Source: Oligoflexus sp. (GTDB taxonomy: Bacteria; Bdellovibrionota_B; Oligoflexia; Oligoflexales; Oligoflexaceae). From it: 10,527 nt of DNA. Numbering within the stretch: position 1 is the stretch's first letter; every line of letters begins with the position of its first letter. Shown in pieces: positions 1 through 5,304 of this stretch. The notes beneath the pieces were generated by a model. It was not told the DNA's origin. It searched no databases and was given only the letters and a program-made list of their open reading frames with translations. The stretch spans positions 1-10,527 of the forward strand of contig JASLCY010000076.1 of NCBI GenBank assembly GCA_030151925.1, written 5' to 3'. Both the position numbers and the translations under genes were made by a program.

Positions 1-346
1 CGGCTTCGGGCCGCTCTATCTCGAGCCTTTCCTCGGCCTCGTCCGCTGGACCGGCAGCATCAAGCCCAACGGCTTCGATATCACGACCGATACCCTGGCT
101 TCGTCGCTCAATTCTCGTTTTGATCTGGCAGGAGTTTCGGTAGGCGGGAATCTCGGGATCATGTGGATCTTCGATAGCGGCGTCTTCCTCGATTACAACT
201 TCCTGAGCGTCTCCACCGCGGGCTTCATCAAAAACACCTTCACGGCCAACACTTCGGAATCGAAGAGGAGCGTGCATCGCGAGCTGGGCGATCCCCTCAC
301 GCTCAGCAACCTGCAGCTGCGTATCGGTTATGCTCTGAAACTTTAA
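1..346 (+). CDS. C-terminal part of a probable outer-membrane beta-barrel protein (5' partial)
   Basis: An open frame enters from the left edge (first whole codon at base 2) and ends at TAA 344-346, giving 114 residues of a C-terminus. The translation alternates hydrophobic and polar residues with many Gly, Tyr, Phe and Trp (for example LYLEPFLGLVRWTGSI, and a final strand LQLRIGYALKL). That is the pattern of transmembrane beta strands in outer-membrane proteins, and the last strand sits at the extreme C-terminus as expected for BAM-assembled barrels, although it ends in Leu rather than the usual Phe or Trp. There is no Cys-rich or helical domain in the visible part. The specific family cannot be told from this fragment; porin-like or a small OmpA/OmpW-like barrel are both possible. 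Its stop codon overlaps that of the opposing receiver-GGDEF gene. Confidence 0.6.
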   Translation, partial: GFGPLYLEPFLGLVRWTGSIKPNGFDITTDTLASSLNSRFDLAGVSVGGNLGIMWIFDSGVFLDYNFLSVSTAGFIKNTFTANTSESKRSVHRELGDPLTLSNLQLRIGYALKL

Positions 347-1308
347 GTCGCGACCTTGATCATCCGGCGCGCTGATTTCTGCTGGATATTGCTGGCGAGG
401 TCCTTCTCGGCCGCGAGCAGCATCTCGCGCGCGCCGTAGACGGGCGTGCTCGCTTCCTCGCCGGCGAACGAGCTCAGGCCGAAGTTGAACTCGACCTTGA
501 TCTTCTCGCCTTCGAGTCCGTAGCTCTGCTCGCTCAGGTAATCGTTGATGCGCGTCTGCAGGAACTCGACGCCTTCTTTTTTGGTCTCCGGCAGGATCAG
601 ATAGAAGTCGCCGCCCCAGCTCCGGCCGAGGATATCGTCGGCGCGCGTGAGGTGGATGAGGTCGTTGCTGACCTGCTGCAGGACCTTGATCGCGAAATTC
701 GGCCCCTTCGAATGCGTGATGTGCGGGAAGCCCTCGATCGCGATGATCATGAACGAGAGCGCGACCTTGAAGCGCTCCGCGTGGCGGAACTCTTTTTCGA
801 GCCTGTCGTTGATATAGGAGAGGTTGTAGAGGCGCGTGATGCTGTCCTGGTCCTCGAGGTCGCGTATCGTTTCCTTGGTGTGGCTGAGCTTGATCGCGAG
901 CGAGTTCGCTTTGTCGTTCACCTTCTTGAACTTGAGAAGGAGGTTCACCCGCGTCGCGAGGTCGTTCTTGGTGTTATCGAAGGTGCAGACGCTGTCGGCG
1001 CCCGATTGTTTCATGATCTCGTTCAGGTCGCGGTTTTTGCCCTGAACCACGAGCAGGATGCTGTAGTAATGCGGCGCCGCCTGGTCGGTGCGGATCCATT
1101 GCACGAGCTCGCTCCCCGAGGTTCCGCCCGAGAGCTTCTCATCGATGATGATGACGTCCGGCTCCAGGTCGTCGAGGAGGTCGACTGTGGCTTCCGAGGT
1201 GAGCGCGGTTTCGGTCGTATAACCCGACAATTGGCTTTGATAGGTCATCATCGCGTCCGGCGAACCTGCAACGATGAGAACTTTCCCAAGTTTTTCTTTC
1301 ACTGCCAT
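343..1308 (-). CDS. Receiver-GGDEF protein with degenerate active sites, possible c-di-GMP effector
   Basis: 321 residues. Residues 8-125 have the fold pattern of a response-regulator receiver domain: LIV strand near 11, DVIIID with the candidate phospho-acceptor Asp56, then LLVV. The usual acidic pair after strand 1 is replaced by AGSP, the Thr after strand 4 by Val, and the conserved Lys is missing, so normal phosphorylation is doubtful. Residues about 153-318 form a GGDEF domain. Its signature is WGGDF (231-235) instead of GGDEF, the metal-binding Asp of DxDxFK is Ala190 and the GD of the nucleotide pocket is GP, so cyclase activity is unlikely. The inhibitory-site motif RADD (222-225) is intact, exactly five residues before the signature as in active PleD-type cyclases. 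I infer that it binds c-di-GMP as an effector. The ATG at 1306-1308 has AAGG seven bases upstream. The gene stands alone behind a sigma-28-like promoter. Confidence 0.85.
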   Translation of the reverse strand: MAVKEKLGKVLIVAGSPDAMMTYQSQLSGYTTETALTSEATVDLLDDLEPDVIIIDEKLSGGTSGSELVQWIRTDQAAPHYYSILLVVQGKNRDLNEIMKQSGADSVCTFDNTKNDLATRVNLLLKFKKVNDKANSLAIKLSHTKETIRDLEDQDSITRLYNLSYINDRLEKEFRHAERFKVALSFMIIAIEGFPHITHSKGPNFAIKVLQQVSNDLIHLTRADDILGRSWGGDFYLILPETKKEGVEFLQTRINDYLSEQSYGLEGEKIKVEFNFGLSSFAGEEASTPVYGAREMLLAAEKDLASNIQQKSARRMIKVAT

Positions 1309-1337
1309 GGTTTGACCTTGTAGCTAGTCCAGGAAAG

Positions 1338-1364
1338 GTATCGGAAGTTTCTGTAATCATTTTA
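1338..1364 (-). promoter_or_regulatory. Sigma-28 (FliA)-like promoter of the receiver-GGDEF gene
   Basis: On the minus strand TAAA (1364-1361) is followed by exactly 15 bases and then TCCGATAC (1345-1338). The enterobacterial flagellar sigma-28 consensus is TAAA-N15-GCCGATAA, so all four -35 core bases and six of eight -10 bases match. A start of transcription about seven bases on would leave a leader of roughly 23 bases that contains the AAGG ribosome site before the ATG at 1308. This is motif matching by eye; the region is A/T-rich and a weak sigma-70 promoter is also possible. Confidence 0.4.
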
Positions 1365-1414
1365 AAAAAATCTGCGGGAACTGCCTAGGCTTGACTTTAA
1401 CTAAGCGGAAGATC

Positions 1415-1444
1415 TAACAAAAAACCCCGGCAGGAGCCGGGGTT
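1415..1444 (-). terminator. Rho-independent terminator after the hibernation factor gene
   Basis: CCCCGGC (1425-1431), loop AGGA, GCCGGGG (1436-1442) form a perfect seven-pair GC stem, extended by an AA/TT pair at each side. Read on the minus strand the stem is followed by TTTTTTGTT, a good U-tract. It begins eight bases after the hibernation factor stop codon. On the plus strand only a looser T-run follows, so it mainly serves the minus-strand gene. Confidence 0.9.
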
Positions 1445-1451
1445 AGTCTTT

Positions 1452-1862
1452 TTAGTGGTAGTGCCTTAAGCTGCTTTCGCTTTCGTACGTTTCTTCCCAG
1501 ATATCGAGATCCGAGGCCGGCCTTTCGTCGTCGCCCACCAGGTGGAGGTAGGGAGGCGTGAACCTTGTTTTGCTTTTCTGCGCGCGCGTTTTCACTCTCA
1601 TCAATTGCGCTTCGAGTTTATGAGCGACGACGTCAAGGTTCGCATACATGTTGTCGCTCGATGCGGAAGCCTGAAACGTCTGACCATTGTGCCCCTGGAG
1701 ATGACAACAGATGCGCTGCGCGTTTTTCTCCGTTTGGAATGTGACGCGCATCAGGCCGTTGGCCCCTACGAAACGCTCGGCCAGGTCCGAGAGCTTCCTT
1801 TGCGAAAGGTCTTTTAAGGTTTCAGAACTGCCCATTTTCTTGAAGTAAAACTGAAACATCAT
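1452..1862 (-). CDS. hpf: Ribosome hibernation promoting factor, HPF/RaiA family
   Basis: 136 residues. Members of this family bind in the decoding centre of the small ribosomal subunit under slow growth, blocking translation and stabilising 70S or 100S particles. The family core spans about residues 8-96: a KL helix (RKLSDLAERF, 22-31), an RVTFQTEK strand, a further strand with CCHLQGHNG, and the hallmark helix DNMYANLDVVAHKLEAQL (70-87) followed by basic KTRAQKSKTR. The remaining 40 residues are acidic (DDERPASDLD, EETYESES) and do not resemble the long-form dimerisation domain, so this is a short-type factor with a tail somewhat longer than in E. coli YfiA. Of two adjacent ATG codons the first (1860-1862) lies eight bases after AGGAGA and is preferred. 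It is monocistronic, with a terminator directly behind and a divergent lipoprotein gene ahead. Confidence 0.88.
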   Translation of the reverse strand: MMFQFYFKKMGSSETLKDLSQRKLSDLAERFVGANGLMRVTFQTEKNAQRICCHLQGHNGQTFQASASSDNMYANLDVVAHKLEAQLMRVKTRAQKSKTRFTPPYLHLVGDDERPASDLDIWEETYESESSLRHYH

Positions 1863-1893
1863 CGACGCCGTCTCCTATCTTGAGACTGTTCTA

Positions 1894-1927
1894 TTCACAA
1901 AGTAAATCTACCTCACCCGCTTGTGAA
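1894..1927. repeat. Inverted repeat TTCACAA-N20-TTGTGAA, possible operator
   Basis: Perfect seven-base arms at 1894-1900 and 1921-1927 face each other across 20 bases. The arms coincide with the proposed -10 and -35 of the hpf promoter, where a dimeric regulator would act. The arm order (TCACA before TGTGA) is opposite to a CRP site. Seven-base arms can arise by chance. Confidence 0.3.
1899..1927 (-). promoter_or_regulatory. Possible hpf promoter
   Basis: On the minus strand TTCACA (1927-1922) resembles the -35 consensus TTGACA and is separated by 17 bases from TACTTT (1904-1899), a weak -10 match. The position, about 37 bases before the hpf start codon, suits a short leader with the AGGAGA site. 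The -10 is poor, so confidence is low. Confidence 0.35.
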
Positions 1928-2029
1928 GAGACGATAAGAAAAAATCTGAATTTTCCTAAAGGAATGGTTAATGGCCTGTATTCTTTGAGTCCGTGTAACA
2001 AAATGAAACAAATGACGGAAAGGGTCTTG

Positions 2030-2035
2030 TATAAA
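2030..2035 (+). promoter_or_regulatory. Possible -10 element ahead of the heme lipoprotein gene
   Basis: TATAAA lies within CTTGTATAAAAAAAC, about 65 bases before the GTG start, in the A/T-rich 240-base gap between the divergent hpf and lipoprotein genes. I see no convincing -35 at 16-18 bases upstream. The remainder of the gap contains the inverted repeat and hpf promoter candidates and no open frame that looks coding. Confidence 0.25.
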
Positions 2036-2102
2036 AAAACCTAAAGAATCAGCGGGAAAGTGCCGACAAAGGAAGTTGGAGCATTCTTCTATAGGTGTGG
2101 CC

Positions 2103-3011
2103 GTGAAAATTTCCGCAACAACCGGCTTTCTCTTGACTTTCGCATGGCTTGCGCTCAATGCCTGCGAGAGCCAGCCGCCCGAGCGTCCAGCCGTCGCCAA
2201 TAAATCCAATCAATCCGATAACTCATCGAATCAGACCGCGAACAGCGATCCGTCGTCCTCATCGAATAACGGTTCGACGGGTGCGAACAATCCATCTGGT
2301 AGTACTGGCACCGGGAATACGACCGATTCGTCGGGAGGAACCACGACGCAAGCTCCCGGCACGACTGTCGGGACGACGACCGGGGATCAAACCACGACGA
2401 CGACCAAAGAGGTCGAGCTCGTCGGCGGCATCGATACGTCTTCGTCCTTTTATCGCATGGGGCAATTGAACGGATGGGCCGGTAATAAAAAATCAACAGC
2501 TGATTTCCTTGATGTGAATTTCTACATCGACGGTGATAATAAAACCGGCACGAAGATCGGAACGACCAAGGCCAATCTCGTGGGCGTCGACGGTGACGTC
2601 GATGGCGATCACGCCTTCGTCTACGTGGTCAGCACGGGCCCCGCAGCGGACGGCAAACATCACAAGCTCTATGCTTATGCGGTCGTCAACGGCGGCGAGC
2701 AGAGCCTCGGCAGCCAGTTCCCGCTCGACCTCGTGGTGTTGAAACCCAAGGGCGGCGACGCGGAGGCGATCTACAACAAGATCGGTTTCAACGGTGTGTG
2801 CAAAGGTTGTCACAGCTTCGATTACGCGGATCGCTGGGACGGTCTCGCGCATGCTGGGGATGACGGGAAATGGACCGCGACCGACAACTACCTCTATAAC
2901 AAGGTGCACAACCACCGCGTGAAGTTCGACAACAACACGCACGTGGTGTGCGATAAGATCGACTGCAACCAGATCGTAAACTGGTGGAATGCCGAATTCG
3001 GCGACCAATAA
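2103..3011 (+). CDS. Exported lipoprotein with a single c-type heme motif
   Basis: 302 residues from GTG 2103. The N-terminus is a lipoprotein signal peptide: MK, a hydrophobic stretch TGFLLTFAWLAL, then the lipobox LNAC with Cys21 as the lipidated residue. Residues 22-105 are a low-complexity Ser/Thr/Asn/Gly linker. Residues about 106-215 look like a beta-sandwich, with elements GGID, NGWAGN, VNFYIDGD and HKLYAYAVVNGG, a pattern seen in many exported bacterial proteins. The C-terminal about 80 residues carry CKGCH (233-237), the covalent heme c site, and end in a helix with IVNWWNAEFG, like small cytochrome c domains. No Met follows the heme motif; His269, His271 or His280 could be the distal ligand. 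Cys283 and Cys288 may form a disulfide. An electron-transfer or heme-sensor role at the cell envelope is inferred. A longer TTG start at 2076 has no usable ribosome-site spacing and dilutes the signal peptide; AGG lies seven bases before GTG 2103. Confidence 0.8.
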   Translation: MKISATTGFLLTFAWLALNACESQPPERPAVANKSNQSDNSSNQTANSDPSSSSNNGSTGANNPSGSTGTGNTTDSSGGTTTQAPGTTVGTTTGDQTTTTTKEVELVGGIDTSSSFYRMGQLNGWAGNKKSTADFLDVNFYIDGDNKTGTKIGTTKANLVGVDGDVDGDHAFVYVVSTGPAADGKHHKLYAYAVVNGGEQSLGSQFPLDLVVLKPKGGDAEAIYNKIGFNGVCKGCHSFDYADRWDGLAHAGDDGKWTATDNYLYNKVHNHRVKFDNNTHVVCDKIDCNQIVNWWNAEFGDQ

Positions 3012-3041
3012 GCCTGTCTCCCATTCATTTCAGGGCAGGCT
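3011..3041. terminator. Weak hairpin between convergent genes
   Basis: AGCCTG (3011-3016) pairs with CAGGCT (3036-3041), extended inward by G-U and C-G pairs. It lies exactly between the stop of the heme lipoprotein and that of hemJ, where a shared terminator is expected. No T-run follows on either strand, so intrinsic termination would be inefficient. Confidence 0.3.
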
Positions 3042-3053
3042 CCGGCCTCTTGT

Positions 3054-3491
3054 TCAGAACGGCCGCACAATCACCATGATAACGATGATGATCATGAGCA
3101 GGGTCGGGACTTCGTTGAGGAAACGGAGCGCCTTGCCGGTCGGCAGCGCTTCGCCCGTCTGAACCCTCTTGGTCAGCACCGTTGCGTGCAGCGTGCTGGC
3201 CGTGAGAAGCAGCACGCAAAGCGCCTTCACATGAAACCAGTGCATATGGGCGATGCTCGGATTCAAGGTGACCATCGTCAGGCCCGCGATCCAGGCGAGG
3301 ATCATGGCCGGGATCGTGATGGCCTTCAGCAGCCTGCGCGTCATCGTCTTGAGCAGGTCTTCGACCTGCGCGTTCTCCTGCCGGCGTTCCGAGGCATAGA
3401 TCAAGAGCCGCCAGAGATAAAGTATGCCGGCCATCCAGCTGATGATCATGATCACATGGAGAGCCAGGATGCCTCGATAGTGTTCCAACAT
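3054..3491 (-). CDS. hemJ: Protoporphyrinogen IX oxidase HemJ
   Basis: 145 residues, the usual size for HemJ. The family carries out the penultimate step of protoheme synthesis, oxidising protoporphyrinogen IX to protoporphyrin IX in the inner membrane, and replaces HemG or HemY in many bacteria. Four hydrophobic segments are visible at about 7-31, 54-75, 87-105 and 126-143. Family marks are LHVIMIISWMAGILYLWRL with His12, the WFHVKA turn with Lys89, and the C-terminal RFLNEVPT (123-130) leading to IVRPF at the very end. The ATG at 3489-3491 follows GAGGAA at proper distance and starts three bases after the stop of the preceding gene, so it is probably translated from the same message. An in-frame TTG just before it is less likely. 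The heme lipoprotein converging from the other side is a possible but unproven functional neighbour. Confidence 0.93.
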   Translation of the reverse strand: MLEHYRGILALHVIMIISWMAGILYLWRLLIYASERRQENAQVEDLLKTMTRRLLKAITIPAMILAWIAGLTMVTLNPSIAHMHWFHVKALCVLLLTASTLHATVLTKRVQTGEALPTGKALRFLNEVPTLLMIIIVIMVIVRPF

Positions 3492-3494
3492 CAA

Positions 3495-4265
3495 TTATTC
3501 CTCGATACGATGGATGACGCCGCTCATGCTTTGCAGGCGCGAGATGCAGTCGCGGCTCAACTGGTCCAGCGGATGCTGGTCCTTCAGCTTTTTAATGCGC
3601 TTTGAATAGGCTTCCTTGAGGTTCGTGACGGAGGGGCTTCGATCCGTCCTCGTATCCTCGTTGAAGAATTCGATCCATAGGAAGGCCTGCGCGTTGTAGG
3701 CCTGCTGGACGATGTGTTCGACCGTCTCGGCCATGATCGGGTCCCACAGGTCCTCGACCTGATCGATGAACAGCGCGTAGGGTCTATCGCTGGGAGCGGT
3801 CAGGTAACTCACCTGCACGGGATCGAAGGCCTTCAGGCGAGCTATCCTTACGTCCATTCCGTAGCGCCAGACCGCGGCGAAGGCCTTCGACCACAGGATC
3901 GAGGGCTGGAATCTCTGGTTCGAATAGGAAAGGGTCGCAGGATGCTTGTCATGCTTGAAGACGCCGGCCAGTTCGATGAGGATGTTGTGCGAGGCCTCGG
4001 GCGAGATCTGAGTCGGATTTTTTACGGCTTTCGGATAGGTCTTGCGAAACCTCGCCATCAAATCCGCCAGCCGGGCCAACCGCGATTTGAGCTGGCAGGA
4101 ATGCAGGGCATTCAACTTCTGGTCCCAGGCCGCTCCCTGCGCCGCGCAGCACGGAAACATCGCGGGATTCAATTCGAGGGCGTTATTCTGCGAGAAACGC
4201 AGGCCGATCGAGAGGCCGGACAGCATCGGATTGTCTAGGTTTCTCAGAATGCACGCCTTAGCCAA
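3495..4265 (-). CDS. Degenerate DnaC/IstB-like ATPase paralogue lacking the P-loop
   Basis: 256 residues from TTG 4265, which lies six bases after GAGGAG and 32 bases after the stop of the upstream DnaC-like gene. I do not recognise a named family, but residues about 110-256 align collinearly with the AAA+ core of that upstream protein. LS plus eight residues plus IL occurs in both; the eight are GPVGVGKT upstream but YSNQRFQP (114-121) here. RYGMDVRIA matches YRGISVRFV. FIDQVED (166-172) matches IIDELGK, with Gln169 in place of the catalytic Glu. Asn202 falls 34 residues after the Walker B Asp, the same spacing as sensor 1 upstream, and ISRL (241-244) matches YSRL at sensor 2. ATP binding is therefore probably lost. 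The first 110 residues, with CC at 39-40 and a basic helix, match nothing I know. A regulatory or structural partner of the upstream ATPase is inferred. The same reading frame stays open to 4934, but that extension is Arg/Pro-rich shadow of the neighbouring gene. Confidence 0.75.
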   Translation of the reverse strand: MAKACILRNLDNPMLSGLSIGLRFSQNNALELNPAMFPCCAAQGAAWDQKLNALHSCQLKSRLARLADLMARFRKTYPKAVKNPTQISPEASHNILIELAGVFKHDKHPATLSYSNQRFQPSILWSKAFAAVWRYGMDVRIARLKAFDPVQVSYLTAPSDRPYALFIDQVEDLWDPIMAETVEHIVQQAYNAQAFLWIEFFNEDTRTDRSPSVTNLKEAYSKRIKKLKDQHPLDQLSRDCISRLQSMSGVIHRIEE

Positions 4266-4297
4266 GCTTCTCTCCTCGTCAGGGCTTTCGATAAGCT

Positions 4298-5212
4298 TTA
4301 GGGCTTCGACATCCGGAAGTTTCTTTTTCTGTAATCGTCGCCGGTCATCTCGATGAGTTCGGCGGTTTCGGCCAGGCGCGAATAAACGCGTTCCCCGATG
4401 CGCATCTCCAGGGTTTCGTGCCGGTTCAGGCCGAACTTGTTCGGATTGAGCCTTTCGAGGTCCTGATGGGCGATGTTCACTTCCTCGAGGGGCTTGAGGT
4501 CGTAGTTGGTCGAGCCGACGATGATCTTGTTCTGGTTGTAGCGGGACATCACCATCTGATCGAGGATGGAGTATTCGTAGTCGCTGCTCCGGCCCTTGCC
4601 CAATTCGTCTATGATGAGGACATCCGCCTGGATAGCTTCGCGCAGCAGCTGCGAGGCCGGCTTGTCCTCGATATAGGCCGCCTTCAATTCCTGCAGCAAT
4701 TGGAAGAAGTCGACGAAGCGGACGCTGATGCCCCGATAGAGCAGCTTCTTGGCGAGGCTGACGAGGATATAGGTTTTGCCGACTCCGACCGGCCCGCTCA
4801 GGATCAGCCCGCGCGGATTGTTGAGATCGAACTTGCCGAGCCAATCCTTGGCGAGCTTCAGGACTTTCTCGCCGTTGCCCGTCAGGTTCTCGAAATCCTC
4901 GAGCCGGGCTCCCGAATACCGGGCCGGCAGGCAAGCGCTGTTGATGAGCGAAGCCGTGCGCGAAGGTGCGGGCGTACGACAGGGGCGCGATTTACCGTCG
5001 ATGACAAGACGGTTGAGTCCGAAGCAGCTCTCGCATTTCGTGACACAGTCGCAGAGAACCGCCTGAGTGAAGGACCCGCTCGCCTTCAGACGAAAGCCGT
5101 AGCCGTCGCAGCAGGTTTTCTTCTGTAATAGAGCGCAGCCAAGCTGTTCGGGCAGAGGTGTCCTTTCCTGGCTGTGGAGCTCTAATTTCAGAGAGCGAAC
5201 GGGACGTTCCAT
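4298..5212 (-). CDS. DnaC/DnaI/IstB-type AAA+ ATPase, probable helicase loader
   Basis: 304 residues. The C-terminal two thirds is a DnaC/IstB-class AAA+ module: the lead-in LPARYSGARLEDFENL, Walker A GPVGVGKT (140-147), Walker B VLIIDELG with Asp202 and Glu203, the SRYNQNK helix with candidate arginine finger Arg224, sensor 1 GSTN with Asn236, and sensor 2 YSRL with Arg279 followed by the family ending TGDDYRKR. The N-terminus holds a cysteine cluster (C34, C35, and C54-x-C56-x3-C60-x2-C63, then C78) that probably binds zinc, as the N-terminal domain of Bacillus DnaI does. In the family this module loads the replicative helicase onto DNA or assists a transposase; no transposase is nearby, so helicase loading is the better inference. 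The ATG at 5210-5212 follows GAGGA at four bases; a GTG at 5270-5272 would add 20 residues without a clear ribosome site. First gene of an operon with the pseudo-ATPase and hemJ. Confidence 0.87.
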   Translation of the reverse strand: MERPVRSLKLELHSQERTPLPEQLGCALLQKKTCCDGYGFRLKASGSFTQAVLCDCVTKCESCFGLNRLVIDGKSRPCRTPAPSRTASLINSACLPARYSGARLEDFENLTGNGEKVLKLAKDWLGKFDLNNPRGLILSGPVGVGKTYILVSLAKKLLYRGISVRFVDFFQLLQELKAAYIEDKPASQLLREAIQADVLIIDELGKGRSSDYEYSILDQMVMSRYNQNKIIVGSTNYDLKPLEEVNIAHQDLERLNPNKFGLNRHETLEMRIGERVYSRLAETAELIEMTGDDYRKRNFRMSKP

Positions 5213-5304
5213 GAAATCCTCGAGAGAAAATCGGTTGGCACGGCTAGCAGTATAGACCAAGATGCAGCTCACAGCCTATGAAAGAGTGCGAAGGAGCTCA
5301 ATAT
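5213..5304. promoter_or_regulatory. Divergent intergenic region between the DnaC-like gene and the aminopeptidase
   Basis: The 92 bases separate two divergently transcribed genes and must hold at least one promoter. Overlapping -10-like boxes TATACT (minus strand, 5254-5249) and TATAGA (plus strand, 5251-5256) sit near its middle, but neither has a clear -35 at standard spacing. AAGGAG at 5290-5295 is the ribosome site of the aminopeptidase. Confidence 0.3.

Noticed and set aside
652..1323. 223-residue plus-strand open frame opposite the receiver-GGDEF gene
   Set aside because: Antisense shadow rich in Arg, Val, Glu and Asp, without a ribosome site or recognisable motif.
1894..1927. CRP-type binding site
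   Set aside because: The half-sites are in the order TCACA...TGTGA with 20 bases between, the reverse of TGTGA-N6-TCACA.
2493..3008. 171-residue minus-strand open frame opposite the heme lipoprotein
   Set aside because: Val/Glu/Ala-rich shadow; the sense strand carries a signal peptide and a heme motif.
4266..4934. N-terminal extension of the frame that codes the 256-residue pseudo-ATPase (a 479-residue open frame)
   Set aside because: It is Arg/Pro/Gln-rich and lies fully inside the well-supported DnaC-like gene in another frame. A strong ribosome site with TTG start at 4265 gives a sensible protein.
4298..5212. IstB transposition helper of an IS21-type element
   Set aside because: The ATPase class fits, but no IstA transposase, terminal repeats or target duplication are visible around it, and hemJ follows in the operon.
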